Assembly: GCA_026770585.1 (NCBI GenBank)
Contig: MU646574.1
Coordinates: 467,700 to 481,475, forward strand
Origin: Baffinella frigidus
Taxonomy: Eukaryota > Cryptophyceae > Cryptomonadales > Baffinellaceae
Direction: 5' to 3'
DNA: 13,776 nucleotides
Positions 6,479 to 12,341 of this stretch are shown one piece after another. The notes under the pieces are model-generated. The model had not been told where the DNA came from and did no database searches. It saw nothing but the letters and a program-made list of their open reading frames with translations. The translations under genes were made by a program, and so were the position numbers. Numbering within the stretch: position 1 is the stretch's first letter; every line of letters begins with the position of its first letter.

Positions 6479-6559
6479 ACCTTCTTGGTCATCGAGAACG
6501 TCTTCCGCTCAGCACTCATCGCAATGCGCCGCGCGCACCTAATCGACAGGGCCCATTCC
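6479..6559 (+). pseudogene. Family V shard, copy 3 (TFLVIENVFRSALIAMRRAH...)
   Basis: The frame reads TFLVIENVFRSALIAMRRAH and then LIDRAHS. Against copy 5 (6840-6912) there are six silent third-position changes (GCA/GCG, ATC/ATT twice, CGC/CGT twice, CTA/CTG) and three replacements, again a sign of past coding selection. It is amphipathic with an Arg-Arg pair. I do not recognise the family. It has no start or stop of its own and is cut by element H3 on the right. Confidence 0.55.
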
Positions 6560-6696
6560 TCCGGAGCTGTACAGGTGTAGTAATCTTCATATGTTTGGTC
6601 ACGTGGCTACACGCTTTCCGTGTCGACACGTGACCAACTCCTCACAACACGCCTAAAATCGATATTTAAAAAGGGTGCTGGGGTAGCCTCGTGTGG
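6560..6696. mobile_element. Hairpin element H, copy 3 (left end missing)
   Basis: CCGGAGCTGTACAGGTGTAG, TTTGGTCACGTGG...CACGTGACCAA and AAAAAGGGTGCTGGGGTAGC followed by CTCGTGTGG match H2. The CCACACGAGG left end is absent, replaced by the end of a family V shard. Confidence 0.7.
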
Positions 6697-6708
6697 ACGT
6701 GGGGGGGC

Positions 6709-6765
6709 ACCTTCTTGGTCATGGGGAACGTCTTCCGTTCCTCCGTTCGGCGCTCATCGCGTCTA
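6709..6765 (+). pseudogene. Family V shard, copy 4 (disrupted)
   Basis: ACCTTCTTGGTCATGGGGAA and CGTCTTCCG are followed by an extra TTCCTCCG duplication that shifts the frame before CGGCGCTCATCGC. A broken copy of the segment at 6840-6912. Confidence 0.55.
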
Positions 6766-6812
6766 CAATAGTTGTGTGGACTGCATGACTATATGTTTCT
6801 TGGTTTCAGGGG

Positions 6813-6922
6813 ATGGTGAAACAGTTGAATTGGGGTGGTACCTTCTTGGTCATGGGGAACGTCTTCCGCTCAGCGCTCATTGCAATGCGTCGTGCGTACC
6901 TGATTTCATTCCGGAACATTAC
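6813..6922 (+). pseudogene. Family V shard, copy 5, the longest
   Basis: An ATG at 6813 opens MVKQLNWGGTFLVMGNVFRS followed by ALIAMRRAYLISFRNITG. It is preceded by TTGGTTTCAG, which resembles a 3' splice site, so this could be an exon. It ends where element K3 begins (GGGCCCACCACA at 6923). An overlapping frame (6620-7027) is longer but reads the conserved segment out of frame, so I prefer this one. The function is unknown. Confidence 0.45.
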
Positions 6923-7067
6923 GGGCCCACCACACAGCGGGCTACGAAGGGATTTTCGGGCGCTGAGCGCCCGAGTCTCCGTTACCGTATCCGTAGGAAC
7001 CCCCCTAAGTCCCTACGGGTTTCCTAGCGTAGGGTCCTAGGTCTGATCGCTTAGATGTGGTGGGCCC
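6923..7067. mobile_element. Palindromic element K, copy 3 (ends GGGCCCACCACA)
   Basis: Perfect 12-base inverted ends GGGCCCACCACA (6923-6934) and TGTGGTGGGCCC (7056-7067). Inside are CTACGAAGGGATTTTCGGGC, a small palindrome CGGGCGCTGAGCGCCCG, GTATCCGTAGGAACCCCCCT and GTAGGGTCCTAGG, as in copy 2 (10662-10822). Confidence 0.75.
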
Positions 7068-7310
7068 ACCGTAGCCCAAACCTGTAGGAGCAACTACAAC
7101 AGACCTAATCAGGGGACATTTTTAATTTGAAAGGAAACGATTCCCTATTTGTTTATAGGAGTTGGACGAAGGTTAATTAGGGCCCTAGGTAAATTTAATT
7201 AGGGCCAGAATCCGGTTTGATAGGCCATTTTCTTTTAAATTAAACATATTCCCGGATGAGTGTGGTGACAAGGGGGAGGGGCGGAGAGTTGAGGGTGCAT
7301 TGGTCTAATC
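7068..7310. other. Spacer with short direct repeats
   Basis: No gene seen. TTAATTAGGGCC occurs twice (7171 and 7195 region). ATTTTCTTTTAAATTAAACA...CCCGGATGA at 7227-7259 is repeated with three differences at 7561-7593, so the T2 element and its flank lie between two copies of a 33-base repeat. Confidence 0.55.
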
Positions 7311-7476
7311 TAATAGGGTAACGGCCTGAAAATGGGGTAGTCAGGCCCACGACATTGCCTAGGACCTCCTACCGTAGGCCGAGACTTTTCGGTCCTAGGA
7401 TCCCTCGGCCTACGGTAGGAGGTCCTAGGCAATGCCGTATGCCCAACTACCCCATTTTCAGGCCGTTAGCCTATGA
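7311..7476. mobile_element. Palindromic element T2
   Basis: Arms TAATAGGGTAACGGCCTGAA...GGGGTAGTCAGGCCCACGAC and inverse. The flanking AATC at 7307-7310 and 7477-7480 fits a 3-4 base target duplication. The central loop (GACTTTTCGGTCCTAGGATCC) is the reverse complement of that of T1, so T1 and T2 lie in opposite orientations. Confidence 0.83.
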
Positions 7477-7603
7477 AATCCGGAGTCGGACATCTGGGGT
7501 GTGGTGTGCGGACATTTCAAGAGTGGTGTGCTGATGACCACTAGCCCTGGGAGGTCAAATATTTTCTTTTGAATCAAACATGTTCCCGGATGAAGACGAA
7601 CGT

Positions 7604-7642
7604 CTAGGGCTCCTAGACGCTCGTCTCTTAGAGGAGCCCTAG
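7604..7642. repeat. 11-base-arm hairpin CTAGGGCTCCT / AGGAGCCCTAG
   Basis: The arms are perfect. The segment just after it (GTTAGAGGCTCGTCTGTTAG then AGGGGAGCCCTCT) is a diverged partial repeat of the right half. Confidence 0.8.
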
Positions 7643-7695
7643 TCGCTGTTAGAGGCTCGTCTGTTAGAGGGGAGCCCTCTACGCGGGAGAGTTAA

Positions 7696-8100
7696 ATGTC
7701 ATTTACGCCCTACGTCTTTCTATTATTTCCCCTTGAAATCGGCAAAAGTTGCCGGAAATGCCCACAAATAATTGACTTTGACCTAGGGTGCCGGCCTAAA
7801 TTCAGGAAAGTTGAGCCTAATACTGCCAAGCCACAGGGGAAGTCTCAAAAAGTAGGCGACAGGATCCTGTCGCCTACTTCGGAGCCATTTCCCCTCAAAA
7901 TGCAATTTTCACCCCGAGGACGTGACCAAATTTTGTCAAAAGGTAACCTACAAATACTTAGTGTCGTGTCCACAAATTTGAGAAGCCCCCTGTGGCTTTG
8001 CAGTAGTACGGCATTGACGCGTGCCGATTACCCTGAAATCATGGGGGCTCCCGGGGATGTGGCCTGGAGGACGTTTCGGATCGTAAATGCTGATCAATAA
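7696..8100 (+). CDS. Open frame of 134 codons, doubtful
   Basis: ATG at 7696 to a stop at 8100. The peptide has no recognisable domain. Its first 15 residues are hydrophobic (MSFTPYVFLLFPLEI) and the rest is basic and Ser/Pro-rich. Residues around 52-62 are encoded by the perfect palindrome at 7850-7879 (KVGDRILSPTS), and its last codons enter the TTGATC repeat, so the frame runs across repeat structures. I think it is more likely chance than a gene. Confidence 0.15.
   Translation: MSFTPYVFLLFPLEIGKSCRKCPQIIDFDLGCRPKFRKVEPNTAKPQGKSQKVGDRILSPTSEPFPLKMQFSPRGRDQILSKGNLQILSVVSTNLRSPLWLCSSTALTRADYPEIMGAPGDVAWRTFRIVNADQ
7850..7879. repeat. Perfect 30-base palindrome without a loop
   Basis: AAGTAGGCGACAGGA and its exact reverse complement meet at the BamHI-type centre GGATCC. 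Weaker symmetry continues outward (CCACAGGGGAAGT...ATTTCCCCTC). Confidence 0.9.
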
Positions 8101-8156
8101 AAAAATTGATCGATGAAAATGTTGATCGATGAAAATGTTGATCAGTGAAAATGGTG
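8090..8156. repeat. 16-base tandem repeat TTGATCGATGAAAATG
   Basis: Units start at about 8090, 8106, 8122 and 8138 and differ by a few bases at the outer copies. Confidence 0.85.
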
Positions 8157-8262
8157 GTCAAGGTTCGGGCGTGACGGCCGTGTAGGTAGCAATGACGATC
8201 TTACTCTCTCTTGACTGAACCCGGGCGTTCCACACCCCGGTCTGTAGGGGGGTTGCCGGACA

Positions 8263-8300
8263 TATGATGTATTTGTTAAGAGCGTATAAGCCTATCGACA
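8263..8300. repeat. Dispersed repeat, inverted copy at 13554-13591
   Basis: TATGATGTATTTGTTAAGAG and the following CGTATAAGCCTATCGACA match the reverse complement of 13554-13591 at 36 of 38 positions. Nearby DNA has weaker similarity (CGACAT..AA/TTGAC words). Confidence 0.75.
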
Positions 8301-8476
8301 CATAAAAATGACTTTCGACATAAATTGACATTTGTGAATCGGCGACCCTTGGCACAAACCCGCAAGACACAAACCATGACAATAGTTCGCTTCGGAGGGC
8401 GTGTTTCGCCACGGGTTTTGACAACCCCGGGCAGGGTTTTTACCAGGGCGATAACCAATCCGAGCAGGATAAGTTA
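8301..8476. other. Intergenic, no gene recognised
   Basis: Minus-strand open frames here overlap repeats and share no domain. ACCAGGGCGATAACCAATCC at 8442-8469 is a diverged copy of the repeat at 2249 and 2388, and the preceding CCCCGGGCAGGGTTTTT resembles 2372-2387. Confidence 0.5.
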
Positions 8477-8613
8477 ATCTCCATACAAGTATTAATTCAT
8501 TGCTTTTGGGCAACGAAAATTACTACACGGTTTGCTCATAAAAGTAATAGTAAAGCAGTTGTGTAGTAAATTTCGTTGAGCCAAAAGCAATTAATCAATA
8601 CTTGTGTGGAGAT
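8477..8613. mobile_element. Hairpin element E2 (second copy of E1)
   Basis: 137 bases, flanked by TA at 8475-8476 and 8614-8615. Arms ATCTCCATACAAGTATTAAT and inverse. The core CAACGAAAATTACTACAC is mirrored by GTGTAGTAAATTTCGTTG. About 13 differences from E1. Both copies follow AAGTTA. Confidence 0.88.
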
Positions 8614-8618
8614 TAAAG

Positions 8619-8748
8619 TAAGGGTGGAGGGCCTACTTTCGGCGTCAGCCTAATTCCGGCATTCCGTATCACCCTACGTATTGCAGACGGTAGCACCCTA
8701 CGGAAGGCCGGGATTAGGATTGACGCCGGAATTAGGCCGTACACCCTT
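8619..8748. repeat. Imperfect long hairpin GGCGTCA...TGACGCC
   Basis: GGCGTCAGCCTAATTCCGGC (8640-8659) pairs with GCCGGGATTAGGATTGACGC (8707-8726). Outer bases AAGGGTG...GGCCTA pair with TAGGCCGTACACCCTT. The centre includes CCCTACG words as in S1, T and K. Possibly a MITE. No duplicated target is clear. Confidence 0.6.
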
Positions 8749-8874
8749 CCACGCCAGAGTCTTCGAAGGGGTCGCCAAAAGTCAATTCCCCTTCAAGGCA
8801 GTGGTTTTCAAAAGTCAAATACCGTATCCTGATACGGTTTAAAAAAATTAACCCCCTCCTCCACTCTGGCGTGG
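8749..8874. mobile_element. Palindromic element P1 (ends CCACGCCAGAGT)
   Basis: 126 bases with perfect 12-base ends CCACGCCAGAGT / ACTCTGGCGTGG. The interior shares GCCAAAAGTCAATT and CAAGGCAGTGGTTTTCAAAA followed by GTCAA with P2 at 13265-13388. The central palindrome ACCGTATC-CT-GATACGGT is not conserved in P2. Confidence 0.82.
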
Positions 8875-8924
8875 TTAATAAAAGGAAAACAGTAAATCAG
8901 TAGACAGCCGTACGAGAGGGGGCC

Positions 8925-9140
8925 TCACGGAGAGAGCGACGCTAGCTGAACCGATCGCTGAGAGGTCGCTCGCTCGCGTTTCAGGAAGCTCTGCTCCCCC
9001 CGTGCCTTCAGCTGCCGCGTGCTGAATGGCGCCTTCTCGAGCAGCGCGGACGGCACCGCGGCGTGGTAGACCGCCACGGCCATCAGGCACACGATGGCCG
9101 TGGCCGAGGCGAGCGCGGTAGCTGCGCGCACAGCATCCAC
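8925..9140 (-). CDS. Possible exon with one membrane segment, unknown
   Basis: The minus-strand frame at 8925-9140 is GC-rich and opens with a GTG codon (VDAVRAATALASATAIVCLM), so no true start is visible. Residues about 6-32 form a plausible single membrane helix (ATALASATAIVCLMAVAV). A basic, charged tail follows (STRQLKARGEQSFLKRERAT). GC-rich third positions resemble the scramblase exon at 11779. No family recognised. Without a copy for comparison, chance remains possible. Confidence 0.25.
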   Translation of the reverse strand: MDAVRAATALASATAIVCLMAVAVYHAAVPSALLEKAPFSTRQLKARGEQSFLKRERATSQRSVQLASLSP

Positions 9141-9692
9141 TTCGACGTGTCAGTTTAGAAACGGCAAGATGAGTGGGGGTTGCTGGATTGTTTCACAGGG
9201 CATGCGTGTAGGGGGGTGACGCCATCGCGGATACCGTATGAAGTGCGGGCTGCAACGCCACCGCGGGATCCCTATTGAGCCAGAGCAGAGGATTGGCAAG
9301 GGTGGCTCAAAAAAAGGTGGTGCATGCTAGGCTTTTGCGTTTTGAACGAATGCACCCTACGAGTTGTGGGTGTGGACCTAACACAACCATGCCCGTTGAA
9401 AGCTGCCGGCGCACAAGAACCCGTGGACGCAAAATGAGCGTCGATTGTCAAAGGCCATTTCCCAACAAAACTGCCATGTCATCAAGCAAGGCAAGCTCGG
9501 GGGCCCTTCCCCTGTTTCCAAGCAAAGGGTTGAGTCGGTGGAGGACGGCGGGATGATGGGCGCCCGTGTAGGGGTCACTTCAGGGCCTGGCGGGGCACCT
9601 GTTGAGCCGCGCTTCCTGACCTCAACCATCTTGCGAAAGTTGCCAAAAGTTGACGGAAGTGACTTTTCAGATCCTTCGTTTGTGCCTCGAAA
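9141..9692. other. GC-rich stretch, no gene recognised
   Basis: Several overlapping open frames on both strands (9275-9556, 9378-9629, 9445-9696) cover this stretch without a recognisable domain or repeat copy. GTTGCCAAAAGTTGACGGAA at 9638-9657 resembles the GCCAAAAGTCAA phrase of P elements. Confidence 0.4.
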
Positions 9693-10376
9693 ATGATGAT
9701 TGGTGGGCGTCTCCTCCGCGTGTGGGGGCGTTCAGCGGGGGCAGGGGTCTTCCAGAACCTCACGCCACCGCCGATGCCCATCCCGAAGTGCCTCGCGGCC
9801 TCGCCCCTCCGCTCTTTCGCTTCCTTCAAGCCTAACTGGTCCAATCTGGAATCCTCCCAAAAATCCGCAGACAAACTTCGAACACCTCCTCCTCCACCGG
9901 GCGAGCCTCAGGACCACCCCCCAGTCTGGCCAGGAGCGCATACTCCCCCGCCAGCGGAGACGCCGGGGCAGATCGTGCCGTCGGCGACCAACGAGGTATC
10001 GCGCCGCGCTGCGTTCGGCACGCTGTCCGGTCGTTTCATTGTAGGGACGCGGGGAGGGACGTGGGAGGAAAGAGGGCGGAGTTGGGCCCAGAGGCTTGAA
10101 TCGATGAGAGCGTCGCTAGCGGATCGCGCCTCCGCTCTTTTTGCGCGGTCGGGAGAGTCTCTCCAGTGCATTTCTCAAGAGCCTTGGTGGTCAGGGGCAT
10201 CTGAGCAGAAACCCACGCCATCGTGCCCATCTGAGTACAGGGGTCTTCTAGCGCTGCCTCAGTCGGGTTCGCTGACTATTCTCAAGTTGGCATGCTGGGT
10301 GCGTGGTACACATCCCTCAACTTTGGAGCGGGGAACAGCCAGGTCTCACGAAATTGTTCGTACCAAATCAAACTGA
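9693..10376 (+). CDS. Longest open frame (227 codons), hypothetical
   Basis: ATG at 9693 to a stop at 10374-10376. The first ~50 residues contain Arg/Lys but no Asp or Glu (MMIGGRLLRVWGRSAGAGVF...), as in many mitochondrial targeting peptides. A Pro-rich part follows (PPPPPGEPQDHPPVWPGAHT). The last ~40 residues are encoded by repeat family D (10249-10336), so the C-terminus is repeat-derived or the real exon ends earlier. A competing minus-strand frame (9908-10171) is also long, as expected in GC-rich DNA. No family recognised. It lies just upstream of the scramblase shards and might be an N-terminal exon of that gene, but nothing proves this. Confidence 0.25.
   Translation: MMIGGRLLRVWGRSAGAGVFQNLTPPPMPIPKCLAASPLRSFASFKPNWSNLESSQKSADKLRTPPPPPGEPQDHPPVWPGAHTPPPAETPGQIVPSATNEVSRRAAFGTLSGRFIVGTRGGTWEERGRSWAQRLESMRASLADRASALFARSGESLQCISQEPWWSGASEQKPTPSCPSEYRGLLALPQSGSLTILKLACWVRGTHPSTLERGTARSHEIVRTKSN
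10249..10336. repeat. Repeat family D, fifth copy
   Basis: GCGCTGCCTCAGTCGGGTTC, CTCAAGTTGGCATGCTGGGT and CCTCAACTTTGGAGCGGGGA match the other family D copies. Confidence 0.75.
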
Positions 10377-10407
10377 GAAGAGCTAGCTCTCATCCACATC
10401 AACCTAA

Positions 10408-10661
10408 CCACGACGGCCACGCCATTCAACATCGCATCCACGCCAGGTTCATAGGCTAACGTCCTACAAAGGGGGTAGTTAGGCCTACGGAATTGCCTAC
10501 CGTAGGCCGTAGGGCCCCTATGACCAAAAAGTCCCAGGATTTTGGCCTACAGTAGGAGGTCCTAGGCAATGCCGTAGGCTTAACTACCCGGTTTTCAGGA
10601 CGTTACCCTGTTAAGGTGCAGATCCGCGCATCCCTCGAGCAGCTGCTCGCGGGCCGTCGTG
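10408..10661 (+). pseudogene. Scramblase shard a, split by element T3
   Basis: GCCATTCAACATCGCATCCA (before 10448) and AGGTGCAGATCCGCGCATCC, CTCGAGCAGCTGCTCGCGG (after 10613) match the start of the scramblase exon at 11779. It is split by T3 and then cut by element K2. The peptide in the second part is VQIRASLEQLLAG. It has no full reading frame and is decayed. Confidence 0.65.
10448..10613. mobile_element. Palindromic element T3 inside scramblase shard a
   Basis: 166 bases, ends TTCATAGGCTAACG and CGTTACCCTGTTA, flanked by AGG at 10445-10447 and 10614-10616. The innermost stem is more decayed than in T1 and T2. It sits near the same exon position as the elements at 10914 and 11158. Confidence 0.8.
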
Positions 10662-10822
10662 CCACACAGAGGGCCACGAAGGGATTTTCGGGCACTCAGT
10701 GCACGAGTTTCCGTTACCTTATCCGTAGGAACCCCCCTATGTCCCTACGGGTTGCCTACCGTAGGGTCCTAGTTCTTGTCGCTTAGGGGTTATTCGAAAT
10801 CTCTTTGAAGTCCGCTGTGTGG
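10662..10822. mobile_element. Palindromic element K, copy 2
   Basis: Ends CCACACAG and CTGTGTGG. The interior is the reverse complement of copy 1 (6062-6197): CTACGGGTTGCCTACCGTAG, GTCGCTTAGGGGTTATTCGA. It interrupts the scramblase shard after GCTGCTCGCGGGCCGTCGTG. Confidence 0.78.
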
Positions 10823-10894
10823 GTTAGGTGAATGGGGATAGGACCTCGCTCTTCACCCCGAGGTCAGTCTGATTTGGTCTCGCCAATTTCGTGA

Positions 10895-11103
10895 GCCATG
10901 CAACACCGCATCCATCATGCAAAAAGCTTACGTTAACGGAGTAGTAACTTTGGTACAAAATGTATAATGGAAAACATACTTGGGCTTTAAAAGTCCTGAC
11001 ATCGCTTTTAAAATCGTTTTAGAGCTGGCAAGCCCACGTTAACGAGGGACTTACGGGGTCCGTTAACGTAAGCTTTTCGCATGATCCAGGTGCAGACCCG
11101 CGC
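10895..11103 (+). pseudogene. Scramblase shard b, interrupted
   Basis: ATGCAACACCGCATCC, then the inserted element, then AGGTGCAGACCCGCGCG. Removing the insertion with one copy of ATCC gives MQHRIQVQTRA, matching MQHRMQVQTRA of the intact copy at 11779. The shard ends abruptly where the second tandem unit starts. Confidence 0.65.
10914..11085 (+). mobile_element. Element F, forward orientation
   Basis: 172 bases with inverted ends ATCATGCAAAAAGCTTACGT and its near-perfect inverse ACGTAAGCTTTTCGCATGAT. It has extra internal GTTAACG words. ATCC occurs on both sides (10910-10913 and 11084-11087), a possible 4-base duplication, though overlap with the palindromic end makes the boundary ambiguous. 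Confidence 0.85.
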
Positions 11104-11135
11104 GAGGTCAGTCTGATGTGGTCTCACCAATTTCG

Positions 11136-11392
11136 TGAGCCATGCAACACCCCATCCATCATGCGAAAATCTTACGTTAACGGACCTCTTAAGTCCCTCG
11201 TTAACGTGGGCTTGCCAGCTCTACAACGATTTTAAAAGCGATTTCAGGACTTTTAAAGCCCAAGAATGTTTTCCATTATAAATTTGGTACCAAAGTTACT
11301 ACTCCGTTAACGTAAGCTTTTCGCATGATCCAGGTGCAGACCCGCGCGTCGCTCGAGCAGCTGCTCGCGGACCCGTATCTCGCGATCCAGCG
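11136..11392 (+). pseudogene. Scramblase shard c, interrupted
   Basis: ATGCAACACCCCATCC, then the inverted element, then a continuous stretch encoding VQTRASLEQLLADPYLAIQ. It stops at GCGATCCAGCG, where element E3 begins. The intact copy continues CAGGCTCGAG there. Confidence 0.68.
11158..11329 (-). mobile_element. Element F, inverted orientation
   Basis: 172 bases, same ends and same length as 10914-11085, but the interior (GGACTTTTAAAGCCCAAG, AAAGTTACTACTCCGTTAAC) is the reverse complement of the first copy, with about 7 differences in 137 interior positions. Confidence 0.85.
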
Positions 11393-11539
11393 TTATCCGG
11401 AGAAAGCTATTTTTCGTTAGTGTGATGGCAAGGAAAATTACTACACAGTTCGTTCTTAAGTCTTATTAGTGATATTAAAGCATTTATGTAGTAATTTTCC
11501 TCGCCATCAAACTAAAGAAAAATAGGTTCCCCCGGATAA
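11393..11539. mobile_element. Hairpin element E3 (ends TTATCCGG)
   Basis: 147 bases. Ends TTATCCGG / CCGGATAA. Inner arms AAGGAAAATTACTACACAG and ATGTAGTAATTTTCCTCGCC share the core of E1, E2 and E4, but the outer arms are unrelated to theirs. It sits exactly between scramblase shards c and d. Confidence 0.82.
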
Positions 11540-11637
11540 ATGCAACACCGCATGCAGGTGCAGAGCCGCGCGTCGCTCGAGCAGCTGCTCGCGGAGCCGT
11601 ACCTCGCGATCCAGCGCAGGCTCGAGCACGTGGCGTG
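11540..11637 (+). pseudogene. Scramblase shard d, uninterrupted but truncated
   Basis: Encodes MQHRMQVQSRASLEQLLAEP followed by YLAIQRRLEHVA, as in the copy at 11779 up to CTCGAGC. It is then cut by element E4. No insertion occurs at the CGCATGCAGG position, so it serves as an unoccupied comparison for shards a-c. Confidence 0.7.
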
Positions 11638-11750
11638 TTTATGATAAATACGCCACGGCAACGAAAATTACTACACAAATACTTTAATAACTACTGGTAT
11701 GATCAATTTGTGTAGTAAATTTCGTTGCCTTTTGGCGTATTTATCATAAA
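11638..11750. mobile_element. Hairpin element E4 (ends TTTATGATAAATACGCC)
   Basis: 113 bases with perfect 17-base ends TTTATGATAAATACGCC / GGCGTATTTATCATAAA. The inner arms GGCAACGAAAATTACTACAC and GTGTAGTAAATTTCGTTGCC are the E-family core. It separates scramblase shards d and e. Confidence 0.87.
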
Positions 11751-11778
11751 TACTCACCGCGATGACATTTCGTGAGCC

Positions 11779-11942
11779 ATGCAACACCGCATGCAGGTGC
11801 AGACCCGCGCGTCGCTCGAGCAGCTTCTCGCCGAGCCGTACCTCGCGATCCAGCGCAGGCTCGAGCTCGCGAACCTCATCGTGGGGTTCGAGCAGGCGAA
11901 CCACTACACCCTCTTCAACAGGCACGCGCGCCCCCGCGTTGT
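11779..11942 (+). CDS. Phospholipid scramblase family exon (shard e, best copy)
   Basis: From ATG at 11779 the frame reads MQHRMQVQTRASLEQLLAEP, YLAIQRRLELANLIVGFEQA and NHYTLFNRHA. The stretch LELANLIVGFEQANHYTLFN fits the start of the scramblase domain (Pfam Scramblase, members include PLSCR proteins and yeast Aim25), where (V/L)GFEQANRYT-type sequence is typical (family knowledge). These proteins have a tubby-like fold and act at membranes; the mitochondrial type is closest by motif. An in-frame TGA precedes the ATG. The frame after FNR soon loses family similarity. CTCTTCAACAG|GCACGCG could be a GC-type donor joining the exon at 13604. Four other shards (10408-11637) repeat its first part. 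GC-rich third codon positions. Whether the gene is alive is unknown. Confidence 0.7.
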
Positions 11943-12140
11943 GAAGGGGTTTGGCCGTTTGGTTCGCAGCCCGATTCGTACCGGGGGGGGTGGGGGGGTC
12001 GATCGCCGATACCCCAGTGGTTCACACCCAGACATCTGCGAATCGCTACACCCTCTTCAACAGGCACGCGCCCCAGGCACGCGGGCACGCGTTCTGAAGG
12101 GGGTTGACCGTTTGGTCCGCAGCCCGATTCGTACCGGGGG
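11942..12140. repeat. Local duplication downstream of the scramblase exon
   Basis: TGAAGGGGTTTGGCCGTTTG and CGCAGCCCGATTCGTACCGG (11942-11987) recur at 12095-12140. GATCGCCGAT...CAGACATCTG at 12001-12038 recurs at 12397-12434. The exon end plus its downstream DNA was duplicated at least once. Confidence 0.75.
12036..12076 (+). pseudogene. Scramblase shard f (ANRYTLFNRHA)
   Basis: GCGAATCGCTACACCCTCTT then CAACAGGCACGCG encodes ANRYTLFNRHA, closer to the family consensus (QANRYT) than shard e. The upstream part is missing and is replaced by CACACCCAGACATCT. It is part of the local duplication. Confidence 0.6.
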
Positions 12141-12144
12141 ATCT

Positions 12145-12282
12145 CGTATGCAAACACTTGTAATTTATGAACCGGATTTCAATCAAAATTACTGCGCGTT
12201 TGCTTTAATATTACCAGTAAAGATCGTTCTGTGTAGTATATTTCATTGAATCCGGTTTATAAATTATACGTGTTTGCGTATG
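12145..12282. mobile_element. Hairpin element E5 (ends TATGCAAACAC)
   Basis: About 138 bases. CGTATGCAAACACTTGTAAT and TTATGAACCGGATT on the left pair with AATCCGGTTTATAAATTATA and GTGTTTGCGTATG on the right. The inner arms AATCAAAATTACTGCGCG and GTGTAGTATATTTCATTG are a diverged E-family core. Outer arms are again unrelated to E1-E4. Confidence 0.78.
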
Positions 12283-12320
12283 ATTTTCTCACGGTGACGT
12301 TCCTAGTGGTACCAACCACG

Positions 12321-12341
12321 CGAGAACGCTAGAGGGGCCTA
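12321..12341. repeat. Lone terminal repeat of the 3317-3666 element
   Basis: CGAGAACGCTAGAGGGGCCT plus A is identical over 21 bases to 3317-3337. No matching right end is visible nearby. Confidence 0.7.

Larger units (their letters stand above)
10860..11347. repeat. 244-base tandem duplication carrying a flipped element
   Basis: Unit I is 10860-11103 and unit II is 11104-11347, both starting GAGGTCAGTCTGAT and ending AGGTGCAGACCCGCGCG. Outside the embedded element the units differ at about 3 of 54 positions in the left part and none in the last 17. The 172-base element lies at the same offset in both but in opposite orientation. Confidence 0.9.

Noticed and set aside
6240-6480. CCCTTCTAAA array as a telomere or CRISPR-like array
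   Set aside because: The 10-base unit is contiguous with no spacers, and it alternates with coding shards, so a satellite explains it.
6620-7027. 135-codon plus-strand frame
   Set aside because: It crosses hairpin elements H3 and K3 and reads the conserved family V segment out of frame, so it is a shadow.
11779-12249. A single 156-codon scramblase protein
   Set aside because: Only the first ~50 codons match the family. After FNR the frame reads duplicated downstream DNA and element E5; shard f is in another frame.
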